The notes: generated by a model not told the origin, from the letters alone. Numbered from the stretch's first letter, positions 13,401-27,055 are shown. The stretch: DNA of 64,000 bases from Druceiella hillmani (GCA_039881145.1 JAYKKI010000015.1:23305501-23369500); one strand, 5' to 3'. Made by a program: numbers and translations.

Positions 13401-14625
13401 ATTACAATAGCCTGAGGCTTGGAAGCGTAGATTAAAAGAGCCATTTTGAGGGCTCATTGACCAATTAGACCGACATCGTATTAATTTAATTTATGGCCGT
13501 TAAAAGGTTATAATGGTCTGAATTGATATAAGTTTGCTTATTTGCATATGAGGTATATTCAGAATGAAGATTTCACCAACCATTAAATAAATCATTTCAT
13601 TCCGAATAATTAATATAAGTTGCTATAGATCTAAGACCAGTAAGGTAGAATCTAAAAAAAATAAAAAGGTTTGCGAGACTTCGAATAACTTCGAATAACT
13701 TTCCGAATAGTTTGTCAAAACCAACAAAATTAAAAACATTGCTGGAGTTGAGTAGGGCAAGGATTGTTAACTGAATATTATTTACAGTACAGAAAATATC
13801 ATTAGTATCTTAATCAGTCGATAGACTCTTTCAGATTTCAAATTGATTGTAAAAGATTTATTTTATACAATCTCCCATTTTACATTAGTAATGTCTTTAA
13901 ACCTTTTTGAGCTGTCCTTTTCAATTTTCTGTTCTCTTTTGCTACATCCTCTGTTTGCAAGTAATGTACAGCAAGTATTCAAGTCCTCGTGGATTCGCTG
14001 TGCAAACCCAATTGTTTGCTTGAGAATTTCATCATCGTTGATACGCTTTCGTATGTATCACTGAAAAATATGCAGCAAGTGCAGCAGTATGAACTTAAAT
14101 TTTATAAAGGTTTTTAATATATTTCATTACAAAATTATGTATGCTCAGTTCTTTTCTAGACAAAACTTCATGATTCCAACAACTGGGAGTATAAAAAACT
14201 TATATACTTGTTCTATAAATGGATTCGTGATTTAAAAATTATCTAATATAGAGTAGTGTCCTTTTTTAAAACTGGAATTAAAATATTTAAAAAGACAATA
14301 ACTTCAAATTGATATAACTTAATTAATATTTTGCATATTTTATTAAATGTCTTCTCAAAATGTTCTCTTAGTTTTGTTCTATAAAATAAAGTTGTATATA
14401 AAAATTTTTTTCAATAATAGAAGGTGATAAATCCTCTAAAAAATTACTAAGTTATTAATACCATTATAGATAATTGCCTCGCCGAAGCTTTCACAACCTA
14501 ATCGAAAAATGTAGTGAAATGTAATGAACTTCAGCTACCGCTCCTGTGGTAAAAGAATTACGCGATACTATTATACTACTATAGGATTATCCTGGTATAG
14601 GAGGAATCATTTTTGGCTAGGCGTA
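10401..14625. other. long AT-rich stretch, no gene
   Basis: A purine-rich tract (about 12,760-12,860, rich in GAGGG, GGAAAG and AAGAAAT) stands out on the + strand and has no reading frame of note. Nothing else could be supported. Confidence 0.55.
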
Positions 14626-14637
14626 TATGTATATATA

Positions 14638-14705
<68 letters not shown>

Positions 14706-14706
14706 C
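14626..14706. repeat. (AT)n microsatellite with GT interruptions
   Basis: Alternating purine/pyrimidine run of TA steps broken by GTGTACAT near 14,641. Confidence 0.95.
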
Positions 14707-16255
14707 TTAAACATATACTTTTAATTTATACATTTCCGGGAGTACAAAGGTAGATTTAGTCAGATTAAAATGCAAATAACCTCAGTGACCTCAATTTTCA
14801 TTACGCGGACTACATTTTTACATCATCATAAAATTCAGCCGTAAAAAATTTCGACTTATATAATGAGAAACATTATATGGCATATGCCTTAAGTTTCCAC
14901 CTCGTTAAGAATATTTTTTAATATCCTCATTCATTTCCACGGCAAAATTGTTGAGTCTTTTGACAATACGTAATAGGAGCTCTGGATTTAAAAAGAAAGA
15001 TAATAATTTACGTGAGTAAACAAATGAACATTCATTTAAATTCACATTTAAGTAAATATAATATGGAGAGATTTCATGAGAATATTAATGGTGATTAAGA
15101 TTTTGAAATATTTTTATTGGCATTTAAATCATTGTCAAAATTGGGACTCAAAAATGACTTGATTATTTCAGGACTTGATTATTGGTGACAATAATTCAGG
15201 TTATCAAAATTCGAGCAATTTCCGCACTGCTGAATACCATTTTTTTTCTTTTGATTCCCTTAGATAAAATTCCACTTAAAATGCTATATAATTTTTTAAT
15301 CCCTCTTTTCTCAAAATATAGCACACACAACATCGCTGCAAAATGATGAATTTTTTGTTTAACATCTAAAACTGTTAACCATTTTATTGTTAACGTACCG
15401 TAACTGGTTCTAATGGATTCACACATGTAAGGGTCATGTAAAATATACTTTCTAATTCTTAGATGAATAGGTACGTGGTGGTAGTGTCATTCAGATCACG
15501 TCAATTATTGCAATGTAAATAACTTTACTAAGTTCAGTTTCTAGAATTTCTGCGAGAGTTGTTCGTAATGTCAATTATGTAGGTATGCATCAATGTTTTG
15601 TTTACATCAATTCTTTCTCTTTTCCTAACTTATACAGTAAATGTGCAAGTGTTTTGTTTTTTCTACTTTTATGGGTTGTCTGTTTTGCCGCTTTTGTCAA
15701 TTCAAAATGAAAGGCAAAATACCCTACATCTCGAAAAATATTAATCAGTCGCGGTTGAGCTGACAACCGCGAGCAACAGCTTGTTTAAATTTACTGAAAT
15801 AAATAAATTTAGTTAGTAGTACATTTAATAAAAAGCGTATTCGACTTATTTCGTCATACAAATTTTTCTAATCAGGAATACTCCAAGAATACGGTAAATA
15901 AACAAGAGCGGAAACAATTCATTTAGCTCGCAATACATTGTGGTATTTTAAGTTTACATCAAGCTTTTCTTTTAAAAGTAGTCTATGGAAAAAATGGCGA
16001 CCTGAAAATTTATTAGGTCGTGCTCATAATTCAATACTCTTTTTCAAAAATACCTCTTAGGTAAATAATTATTTATATATATATAAAAGATGACTTCATA
16101 TAAATGATAATTTGTAAATAACTAATATTATGACAAGGCTTTTTTTTAAACTGAGAAGGTAGTTAAATAAAATAATTGATTGTGCTTGTAAAAGCTATGA
16201 TGTCCATGTATATACAATAAATCAGAGACCCGTTAATATCCAGCGAAATAAAAAA
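14707..16255. other. AT-rich stretch, no gene
   Basis: A small perfect hairpin (CGCGGTTG, loop, CAACCGCG) occurs near 15,750. No element or gene is recognised. Confidence 0.55.
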
Positions 16256-16411
<156 letters not shown>

Positions 16412-16877
16412 CCAAAATACCAAATTCCAAAATTTTAGCGTAAATATAAGTATTCTATAGATTTTGATGCGTGAGTAAATCATTAAGTACGAGTTTCAAA
16501 ACATGAGATATGTCAAAGTTCATATCTTGTTATTTATTGAATTGAGTTAGGAGCTTCATTTTTCTGTATGATAGTAATTCCATTTTTTGATATTAATTTA
16601 GACTTTATATTCTACTGAAAGACTCCGTTTTTTTATTCTGAGTTTGGTAATCTTGTAACAAAATTTAGCAGATTATATTTAATTATAATATGTTATAATA
16701 TGGTTTTCTGAAAGAATGATGGAGAAAAATATAAATAAATGCGTATCCATTTAAAGCAACGAAATTTGTTGATCAAAGTATTACAGACCATTTTCAATAT
16801 ATTTATTTCCTTATGAAGATAATATTTCTCACATAGCAAATTTGGAAACTTTAATATAAGATATTAGGTCAGTTATA

Positions 16878-17306
16878 TATTAACGCAGGAGTTCCCAAAC
16901 AGGGGGGCGCGCCTCCCAAGGGGCATAGAGAGACGTCAAGGGGGGCGGAAAGCGTTTGCATTTTAGAAAGAAAAAAACAAAAAAATTTACAAACAACATT
17001 AATAAATAACATTACAATGTAATGTTTAATTTACATGTATAAAATTAATGAAATTAAATATCATATTCACTATTATTACCACACTTGCGAAAAATTTGAC
17101 ATTTTGGTGTACATTTTTTGTTGAGAAATCAGTTTGAGTGTGAAAAATTATTGTGTCTCACTGTTAAAAGGTAAGTTTGTGTATTTACAAACTTCAGTTA
17201 CCATTTTTATTTAATTTACTAAATCAAAGGGGGGGGGGGCATGAAAATATAATTTATAGTCCGGGGAGCCTCAATAAAAGAAAGGTTGGGAAACCCTGTA
17301 TTAACG
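16878..17306. mobile_element. non-autonomous hAT-type MITE with 8-bp TSD
   Basis: TATTAACG occurs at 16,878-16,885 and again at 17,299-17,306. Between them, a 413-base unit (16,886-17,298) begins CAGGAGTTCCCAAAC and ends GGTTGGGAAACCCTG, imperfect inverted ends matching at 12 of 15 positions. An 8-bp duplication and CAG...CTG ends are hallmarks of hAT elements. Subterminal G-runs (GGGGGGCGCGCC and a run of G at about 17,229) are typical of this MITE style. It has no transposase and would depend on a hAT enzyme elsewhere. Confidence 0.85.
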
Positions 17307-17324
17307 GTTCTGTGATTCATTGTA

Positions 17325-17433
<109 letters not shown>

Positions 17434-17832
17434 TAAATGCGTTACAAAATAAAGAAGATAATTTGAAATTGTTTCAATCTTCCCGGTAATTTTTTTTATT
17501 GTTTATTGCCTTTGAAATTCTATCTTTATCAGTTTACCTGGTCAGATGGAAATAAAAGCGCTTTTTTACCCTTTAGGGAGTATACAAATTAATTAGAAAT
17601 ACAAAATAATTTTATTTTTATCTTTTCAATTTTAAATTTATTCAATTATACAGAACACAAAATAAGAGGATTTTTGAAGATTTAGATATGCAGATGATAA
17701 ACAGACATTACGAAAAATACATCGAAATAATTAAAACTGGAAAAAAATTATATATACCATGTCAGCAATACCATAAATTAATCGAATTTTTTTCCACTCA
17801 ACATTATATCAAATAATTGATGAATTATATTT

Positions 17833-17868
17833 GAATAGGTTAGATATACTGCTTTATCTAACCTATTC
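17833..17868. repeat. perfect 14-bp hairpin
   Basis: GAATAGGTTAGATA (17,833-17,846) and its reverse complement (17,855-17,868) flank an 8-base loop. Short direct repeats of ACCGATTTTGGTACCA follow at about 17,907-17,975. Confidence 0.8.
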
Positions 17869-18189
17869 TAATTTAATTTATACACGGCGGATTTGGGCAC
17901 CTAAAACCGATTTTGGTACCAAAGACCGATTTTGATAGCAACAGGCAAATTTTGGTACCAGACTAGTACTGGGCAACTATTTACTATTCTGCATAATTGG
18001 TCATATTTTTAATTTTAAGCAGATTACTTAACGTCTAAAATTTATTTGAAAATTAAATTGTTTTGATTTCAAATTAAATGCATACTACTGGTCTTAGTAT
18101 TATTCTCATTATCACTCTTAAATATTTATGCGATACTATAATCAAAGTATACAAGCTATAGGATATACAACAGAAATATTTATTTAATT

Positions 18190-18405
18190 TAATTTTTCAC
18201 AAATAAATGAACTTACCAGGTGTAGTATTATTTCTACTTAATTTAAATTCTTGACCACGACCTAGGTTTCGTTGCATGACAATTTATTCAGGTGAGCTAT
18301 TTTTACAAATCGCCCACCCGAAGATGTTGTCATACAACGACACTTAGGCTATGGTAAAGAATTAAAAAAAAGTAGTATTAATACTACATCCCTAATTTAA
18401 TTTAA
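18190..18405. mobile_element. inverted-repeat family, copy 1 (both arms)
   Basis: The left arm (about 18,190-18,282) contains GTAGTATTATTTCTACTT and CCACGACCTAGGTTTCGTTG. The right arm (about 18,327-18,405) is its diverged reverse complement. The centre reads TTCAGGTGAGC and GCCCACCCGAAGATG. The same sequence recurs at 24.0, 32.5, 35.3 and 55.0 kb, so this is a dispersed non-autonomous element. Each arm carries a hammerhead-like block (see the copy at 35.3 kb), here with several core changes. Confidence 0.7.
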
Positions 18406-19756
18406 AAGTCAAAAATAAAATTAAAATGAATTCCTACAGAATTAAGGCCCAATATATTCAACACAGAAACATTCGTTTTTTTGCATTATTGGGCATAATT
18501 ATTTCTGCATTACATAAGTTTAAAAAAAAACAGTTTTCTCGAATAAACACTATATCCATACATGCCTGCATGATACATGTTACCAATATATATTTTGCCA
18601 CAAGCTTTACCAGGGATGTGAAAACTGTGTTCTGTTTATGCTGGTATTCTGTTAGAAACGGAATTTCATTTCTTTTTCTGTATTGTATGGGTGTGTGTAA
18701 ATTATACAAAGATTATGACTACACTTAATACTTAGTATCAAGTTTAGTTATAATCTTCACGCTAGAATTGTTTGCGTTCACGCAATAATGTCAGAAAAAA
18801 CTACGAGTTCTCAAGGCGAAAAATGTATTTTCTGTTTGATCCGAACAAGAGACGAATTTGAACTTTTGTTTCAGATGGTTTTACATAATGACGATATTTT
18901 AATTTTACGAATTTAGAGATGTTAAGCCCTGTCAGAATTTAGGCCTTAACTTTTGCAAAAATATCTGATGCGTTTTTTTTGTTACAGTGTCGCCTTAGAG
19001 TGAAAATATATTAAATATTATAGAAACATGTCTATTTGTGTCAAAAACTATGGAAGAACTTCATCAATTCTGTCAGGGCCCTAACCAAATTTTGTCGTAT
19101 TTTCCTTAAATTTGGAGGTACTATTTGTTGAATCTCTAATAATAAGCCCATATGTTTTTTATAGCTTTAATAAACTCTTTCACGATTCCACAAAACTAAT
19201 TTTGCCTTTTTATTAATTGAATTTTTTGTAGAAACATATCCACCACGTGTTAAGAAATTTAAAATATATGCTAATATTCACTACGCTGTTAATCATGAAA
19301 TTATTGTCAGCTAATTTTCGCTATGGACCCGTAGTTGGAAAAGAAAAGAAATTTCAGTATTTATTGTATCAAAATTAAATATTTCTTGAGATAAACATTG
19401 TATCAAATATCTATTTGTATAATAAAACTTATGTGTGTCAATAAAAAACGTACATTTCAGATATTTTATAATTTATCAAATATGAATTAATAAGGAAGTT
19501 TGTATCTACTCCATGCTATGTTCCATAAAAACAGATTTACTCTTAATTTTCATGACAAAATCATCAAAAAAAAAGCAAGTGCATTTGGCATTCTATTATA
19601 TTATTATGTGAGTGTATGAAAACAGGAAGACTTTATGGGTAATTCTTAAATGTAAATCCTTCTCTATAATGAGAACAAAAAATGTTTTATTTTATTAATA
19701 TATTGGAGAAGGGGCAATCTCTTTTCCAACAATAATAAGTTATACATAGGATACAA
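18406..19756. other. AT-rich stretch, no gene
   Basis: Overlapping frames of 100 and 83 codons on opposite strands near 18,426-18,728 have no recognisable domain and AT-driven composition. I treat them as chance. Confidence 0.5.
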
Positions 19757-19879
19757 ACACATGCATGTATGTGTGTGCATGCATGTGTGTGTGCGTGTGC
19801 GTGTGCGTGTGCACACGTGCTTGCGTGCGTTCGTACGTTCGTGCGTGCGTGCATGCGTGCGTGCGTGTATATATATGTG
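19757..19879. repeat. alternating purine-pyrimidine tract (potential Z-DNA)
   Basis: About 120 bases alternate purine and pyrimidine almost perfectly (GTGTGC, GCATGC, GCGTGC, then TATATATG), broken only by three TT steps. Such GC-containing alternating runs favour left-handed DNA. The rest of the window has (AT)n runs instead. Confidence 0.85.
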
Positions 19880-22424
19880 AGTGTCTATTTATATACATAT
19901 AAATATTTATAGGAATGACTAATACGAGTGTATGTTGATCTTCTTTGGATTTGGACACTGAATCCGCTTTGTTTTCAATAACAATAAAGTTCCTACATTA
20001 CATTGAAATAGGTTTTTAAATTTACCAATATAATAAGTCATTTACAATCGTTTTTGTTCACAGTTATTAACATCTTAGGTTTCAATTTTCATTTCGTTAT
20101 TAGTTATACAAAGAAATCGTCAAATTCTAAGTACTAAAATAACGCAGTATACGTAATATGCATATAAAATTAATTGTACTGCACAAAAAACTTTAAAGAG
20201 TATTGAAACTGTCCAAAATGTTATCATTAAAAATCAATGCATCAAGCTCACAAACCTTTTTCTTCGCCACCCTCATTTGCCAAAAAGTTACTTGCCGCTG
20301 CCGTGAAAATCGGTATTCTACTGGCAAGTTCGGCAACTGCTTTGTAACTTTAGTTGAATATTACCCTTGGGGAATTTATTAAACTTGAATGAGGCTCTTT
20401 GGAATAACTAAATATTAGGATTATGTTGAACTGGTTATAATAAGTTTTCTATATAGAAAAATCAGTTTTCCTAGTAAATGTAATTTATAGAGAGTAAAAT
20501 ATCTTTCATAAAATGCGTATAGGCATAAAATGTACTTTACAAAGAGTTAATGTACTTCACGTATTCCAAAAATCTTTCATCGCATTAACTTCACAACTTA
20601 ACTTCAAAGTATATATGTACTTATTTTGCAATATATTATGAACATTTGTATTCAGTTAATAAAAAAGACAGAAAAGAATGTTCTGAAGCTAGTAGTAGCA
20701 AAACAATATTTAATAAAGTATAATTGAATAGGAAAGCAAACTAATGAATTTATTACCGAGTTGTTTGCATGGAGAATGTAATTCCTAATGTTTATAAAAT
20801 TTTGTGTAAAAAATATTGGTAAAAATGACAAATTTATGTATCCTGAATAAGTAAGAGGCAGAACAAAATAATCCTTGAAAGAATCAATACTAATTTTGGC
20901 CTATGATATTTACAAATATATGCAGGCTACTAAAGAAAAATAACTTGGTTTTTTACTTGGGAAGCAAATAAATAATCAAATAGAAATGAGGTTAGGTATT
21001 TCGAAAACACGATTTGAAGCAAAGTGAAAAAAACGTGTGCGAAAAACAAATAAACATTTAAATAACTAAATATGTTTGATTTCACACATGATAGTTAATT
21101 AAATGTGTGACACTAAGTAGGGTCACACATTTAATTTAAATAACGTGGCATAAAAAGATGTCTGTACAAATTACTATATAAACTGTTACAATACTACAAT
21201 ACAATTTGTCTTACGTAGCGATGTTATTTGGCTAATATTCTACGAATACAAATAATATTTGGAACATGTGAGGAACTATATGATAAACTGAACAGAAACA
21301 AGTTTATATGTCTATAAAAATATTTTTTAACTTCGTTCTTGAAAACTACTGAACTTTTAAAAAAAATTATTAACTCATTGCAACGCATTTTGTGTTAAAT
21401 TACTTTATAATTTGGTGATATTTGTTCATCAAATATGGTAACTTGGAAAAAGGAAAAAAATTTAAATTTGTAGAAATTTTTATATTATCAAGGTTTAGAC
21501 AATTAAATATAAATTATTCAAGGAAAAGAAGTTACTTTATCTAAATTATTATTTCATTTTCGTGAAATCTCACTATATTTTCATGTAAGTACACCTATGA
21601 TGATTTCAACCTATGGTGGTTCCACGATATTTGATAGCCAAAACCTTCAATTTTTAAATTATTCAATCAATCATTGACAGATCAACCAAAGCTGCAGGTC
21701 ACTTCTAGAAGAACTAGAAATTTGAAATTTGGTGCAATGTTTAAAATATCACTTAGAGAAGTAGTTTGGAAATTGTTGGTTAAAAATTAAGATAAAGTTT
21801 ATGTTAGCATACTTGTTAAACTTCGTACATATGTTATTTGTTATGAGTTTTATTTTGAAAGTAATTCCAAAACTGATGGTATTAAATATTAATGGGTTTT
21901 GCAACAACTAAAAAACTACTTTGATTTCGTTGAATGATATTTTGCCTTTAAGAAAGTAATCAGTTCATTTTCATACCTTATATTTCAAATGTAGGCGATA
22001 AAGGTAGGCTTTTGGAATATTTATCGAAATTTTTTCGCAGAAACATTGGAGCCTTTAAATCTTGGTGATGGACAGCTAAATAATCTTTAGGGTAATTCAA
22101 ATACCAAACAATTGGTCACGTTCATTTCAATATATTTTGTATACGGAAGTACACTGCTAGAACCAGTTTACAAATTACGCGATATGTAGTAGATCGCTAA
22201 GTGCATATAGCAGACTAAAAGTTTCATAATAATACCTGCAAGAAATGCTTTATCCTTGTATTTAGATATGCTTATCCTTGTATATAAGTTCTCACATATG
22301 TTAATCAGGTTCTCATACATATTTATCAAACAGGTGTTAATCACATGCACATGCTAATCAGATTTAGAGTATTTGTTGGAGCTGAGTTAGGGAGATTTCA
22401 AAAGTGTTGTGAAGTGCTTCGGTA
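19880..22424. other. AT-rich stretch, no gene
   Basis: It holds one strong hairpin (21,097-21,136). No coding or RNA signature is seen. Confidence 0.55.
21097..21136. repeat. perfect 15-bp hairpin
   Basis: AATTAAATGTGTGAC (21,097-21,111) and its reverse complement (21,122-21,136) flank a 10-base loop. Confidence 0.85.
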
Positions 22425-22869
22425 AGGGCCCTATGTATACAACGTTTTTTAAACGAGCTGACGACGCGCTTTCTTGATAAGCGCGTCCTCCGCGCGTCGT
22501 CAGCGCGTAAGTGGCATGTTGTTTGCGTTTGTATCGATACGAACACAGATGAAATGAGATAGACAGCGCTATTGTAGTGCGTTTTTACAGCGCATTTACA
22601 TCGATACTAACGCAGATTAAACGCGATACAGATACTGCCGCCTTGTATGGGAAAGTAGTGGAGGAAGACGCGCACACGCCAGCCTTGCTTCACGTACCAT
22701 GCAGAGTTGCAATTATACTTTGTTTTAGGCAATAGGTGTTTTGTTTTTAAAAAAATGGAATTTTACTATGTTATATTAATTTTTCAATTAATTTTATAAA
22801 TTATTATAAATTTTTTTATTAATTTTTCTATCGCTTTATAACAAAAATACGGTATCGTTCAGGCAAATG

Positions 22870-23186
22870 GGATTGATGTCAGAATATTCCAACAAAGTTT
22901 TAAAAAAGAATGCTTGGGAAATATAAAGAAGAATTCGTTTTATGAGGGCTCTCAAGAAAAATTGTATGTAGCAGTTACTGTTAACCTTCAAAGTCTAGTG
23001 AAGCCGAAAATCCTAGAAAAATTGTTTTTAATTTCATTAGTTAAAAATTTTACTGCTATTAAAGATCACCACAAGTTAAAAGCCAAAGCAGATATGTTAA
23101 ACTTGATTCGTAAATATAAAAATATGGGGCAATTATGTAGATTTGATATACAAAGGAATATCAAATCAATTTGCTTGTCAATCTAG
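22870..23186 (+). pseudogene. possible MADF-domain remnant
   Basis: The frame at about 22,879-22,923 reads EYSNKVLKKNAWEI and then stops. This resembles the start of a MADF (Myb/SANT-like DNA-binding) domain, whose usual pattern is Y-x-N-x-x-x-x-x-x-AW-x-x-I. A second frame (22,914-23,186) is open but has no certain match and does not begin with a convincing start codon. PIF/Harbinger and other transposons carry such DNA-binding genes beside the transposase. The surrounding inverted ends support a transposon origin. The match is short, so confidence is low. Confidence 0.35.
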
Positions 23187-23949
23187 ATCTAGATCTAGAC
23201 AAACAAGTAATCAAGCAGCTCAGAGAGACTCACGTACACCGATTTCAACAAATAGTCTCTGTAGTACATACATGTGTATTTAAAAAGCTAAAATTACTGT
23301 ATTAATATATAACTAACGTTTTCTTACTTATTTGCAGGATTTTATATTTGTTTGCAAAAGTAGATTGTGGATATACGGATTTAGCGCCAACTAATATCAT
23401 TCAGCGTAATTTTCTCGATCAGCGATCTAATTTACCTTTCCATTTTTTTTAAATTTTCACGCTCTCAGATATCATTGAGCAACATTTTTAATAAATTATA
23501 CTCATTTATTTCGTGTCATTCACGGTAATTTGGAATGAGACCAAATAAATGACCATTTAATTAATCATTTCATCCTTCATACACTCGTATGCCTAAATGG
23601 TAATTATCAAGAAAAAAACATAATGAAAACACTCAGTTCTGATAGTTAACATATTTAAATTTTAACGTTACAGTATTTTTATTAAAATTACTGTTAACAT
23701 TTTCCAGTATATACTTTAAACTACTCCACAAATATTATACTTATATTACCTATAAATATATTACATCGTGCTGAGCCGTAATGAAAAATAAATGTACATA
23801 TATACATACTCGATATTTGCATTTTTGTTCGAAACAATAAACATTTGATGCGCGTTATAGTAATTTTGTTTTATTATAAAAATATACAAATCGGAATCGT
23901 AACAACTTTCATCAACAAATTTTTAAGATTTATCGAATGGATACAATAA

Positions 23950-24094
23950 TTGAGTATATTTGGCGTTAATTTTTTAGAAATTCATTATCATCTAATTTTT
24001 CTTCACAACTAAATGAAATTATGTTATGTCGTACTATATAAACTTTATATAAATGATTAACTATGATCTAGGTTTGGTTGTATGACACTTAAAC
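23950..24094 (-). mobile_element. inverted-repeat family, copy 2 (one diverged arm)
   Basis: TATTTGGCGTTAATTTT, TAGAAATTCATTATC, CACAACTAAATGAAATTA and ATCTAGGTTTGGTTGTATGACA follow the same order as the copies at 32.5 and 55.0 kb, with many substitutions. Only one arm is present, and it lies inside the putative transposon of 22.4-25.0 kb. The strand is given so that the hammerhead-like block reads 5' to 3'. Confidence 0.6.
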
Positions 24095-24985
24095 TATTTT
24101 ACTTGCACTAGTACTGCGAATGCTGCGATTACGATAGGAACAAAATAGCGTGAACGGAAATCGATTGAAAATCGGTGTAGAACTATATATCAGTGATCAC
24201 CTGTTTTATCCTAAAACGTAATTTTTTTTGTTTTCCAGTCATAAAACATTTTAATTAAATCCAGAATTTGAACCCAACCTTCCTTCCAACCTAACCATGA
24301 GAAATATATCAATATAATTTAATTTTTTAATGTCTTTTCTTAATGAGAGCGCAATAAACACAGTATTTTTTTTCTTTTTTCCCGTGATGGGTCCATTTTG
24401 CTCATCCTCTTTTAAATAATTTTGATTCCATGTAATTTTTTTCCAAAGTTCTATTTATCAAAAACTATTTTTTTAAATGCTATGTTATTGTGGCCACACA
24501 ACCTTTCTTCGCTCGCAAATTGATGTATCCAACAATAACGCTAGTTGCTTCCACGTCTTTGTTTCAAAAACAGCATCTAAGCCAGGGTAAGTAGTGCTGT
24601 CTCAAGCGTCGCCATCATATATTGCAGTCTCGTTACACAAAAACAATGGCCGCATCCGTATTCACGTATCTGCGTGTTTATAGCAGTAGAAATGGGCTGT
24701 TACGGCGTATCCGTATCGACGTACCTACGCGTTTATAGCGATATGAATGCAAGGCTCAATATCATGAACGTGTGCATAGGTCTAGACTTTCTAATGCATG
24801 CGTTTCCTGCGTGCCTTAGTTGCATTTGACGCGCGTCCTCAGCTCTTTTAAGAAACTCGTGTGCATAGAACATAAAGCTTCGGTGGAAGAAACGCAATTC
24901 AAATATGTGCTTCTAATGGTAATGATCATACAAACAAATTCGAATATGTTGCTTGCAATCGCACCCTAGGCCCTTTTCCCAAGTG

Positions 24986-26935
24986 GCGAATATTGTGAAT
25001 GTACTCGCGTTGCATGTGTATACACTGTGTACTATAGATTTTCAACTTAGTCTGTTTTTCTGGATAATTTTATGAAAATTGGAACTATTTATGGAATATT
25101 AAATATTGTACAAAATGTATGGATAATCCAGCTGAGTTCCAATCATCTAATCACCCCAGTTTGAAGGATTTGTTGACACCATGAATATTAGTGCAGGTTT
25201 TATTAAATGACATAATTTTGCAATTCTTGTAACGTTTCTAAAAGAGACGTCATTAAAAAAGATCTAGAAGCTCTACTAATTGTTAACTTCTCGTCTAGTT
25301 ATATGAAATATTTTTTTAGGGAACCGCACAACCCTACAAACCGTACGTAAATATAAAATGAAATATGGTGTGCATTAACATAATAGCAAATCGCAACACT
25401 TAAAAAGATGATTGTTACTCGCTATAATTAAGTATAACTATTATTAATTGATTAGGTTTCTGCAATTTAAAAATATTTTTCTTACTAATTCTCAAAATAA
25501 TGTAATTAGTTTTGAAGCAAAGGGAAAAGATACATATACATAATTGAAAATATAATCTGTTATGGATAAGGCTTCCGTACATACATAGGTAGGTAGGTAT
25601 TATTATCTATGCCTTAATGTGTAAACCTAATGGATACGGGAATATCGGAGGGTACAGACATCTCTGTCAAATTGTGTACTTATAAATATTATTTTTTTAC
25701 ACGCAGTCTTTACTATATCTTTTATAGGCAAATAAATAATTAATTTTTTAAAACTACTTTGGTATTGATATTCATAATTCTCTTAACAATTTATATGTAG
25801 CCTAGAGTTTGCTATATAAATATTTAATATAAGAAATATTACAATCGGGTTATAGCTTCCTACGTAATGGTTCTTAAGGCAGATCTGGTAAAATGGGTTT
25901 AATAATGAAAATGTTCATAATCCACTAAGTCATTGTTTGCAGTGGAACGTAATTAAAAAAAAGTTGTGCCCAATCGAATTATAATTTTTACCGATATACC
26001 CATGCACTAATTAGGGAAATTTCACATTCCTTTTTCCTTTTAGATTAAGAAAATACACAATGCTTGTTAATTTGAAGTCTTTATTTTATTTCGTTTAGAA
26101 ATTAGAAGCCTCTGACAGACAGACATGCTTATTGACCTCCGAACGGGCACGTAATGATGTCGCAACAGAGATTTTCCGTTCGAAAATTTGGACAGAGAAA
26201 TTAAGAAATTGGCAACAAATTTTCATAGTTTTTCATATCTTTATGAGCCTGGTATTTTTTCATTTCTCTATTTTTCTTTCAGTAAAACCCTGCCTTACCC
26301 AAAGTATATTAACAGTATTAGCTTAATCACACGGTGACGTCAGATGTGTCCTTCCCCTTCCTTGTGTTGTATTATTAATAAATAGAAGACTGTAAATGAC
26401 TGATAATAAAATTCTCTATTATCCACCTTATCAATATTATCTCCATATTCAATATTATTTACGAGTATTGATAACATTGTCTGTAACACTTTCTAATATG
26501 ATATCTGCAAATAACGGGCTAGCAATATCCTGCTATATCCTTTTTTTAACGAGATAAGCGAAAAGCGAATTCATTTTAAAAAGAAAATAATAAAAATAAT
26601 ATTTGGTTTAAGAAATTATACTAAATTGAAAGTAATTGATGTGAGGTTACTGCATACTTGTGGAAAACAATTTTGTTATAATAAACGAAATGTAAAAATT
26701 TAACAACAAAATTATGTAGAAGAAAGTGTGATTTTAAAGATAGGAGAAAGAAATATTAGGAATTTTTCATTAAAAACCGTTTGACCGTTATAAATCTTTA
26801 CGTAGTCACGCCAAAATATTTACCCTATTAGTTTCATGGGGCCCTGTAGACCAAGGGTTTACTTGTACAAAACAAGTAAAATAAGTGTAGATATTTATTT
26901 GATAAATTTTATTTTCATATTTGTTTGACAAGAAT
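24986..26935. other. AT-rich stretch, no gene
   Basis: A GTAG-rich short tandem repeat (TAGGTAGGTAGG) occurs near 25,587. No gene is recognised. Confidence 0.55.
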
Positions 26936-26969
26936 ATCATATATATATATAGATATAGCATATATACAT

Positions 26970-27012
<43 letters not shown>

Positions 27013-27018
27013 TATATC

Positions 27019-27055
<37 letters not shown>

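Larger units (their letters stand above)
22425..24985. mobile_element. DNA transposon-like unit with long inverted ends
   Basis: Two GC-rich islands face each other in inverted orientation. The left end (22,425-22,680) has CTATGTATACAACG, then GAGCTGACGACGCGC. The reverse complement of the right end (about 24,590-24,890) has CTATGCACACGAG, then GAGCTGAGGACGCGC, matching at roughly 31 of 39 positions with one gap. Further in, both ends carry degenerate subrepeats around CGATACNNACGCNGAT. Outermost AAGGGCC occurs on both sides (22,424 and, inverted, about 24,969). Between them lies a MADF-like remnant. The combination would fit a PIF/Harbinger-like element, but I see no transposase and no clear target duplication, so the class is open. 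Confidence 0.5.

Noticed and set aside
18426..18728. Opposed frames of 100 and 83 codons
   Set aside because: No domain, AT-driven composition, both strands equally open; no splice or start context.
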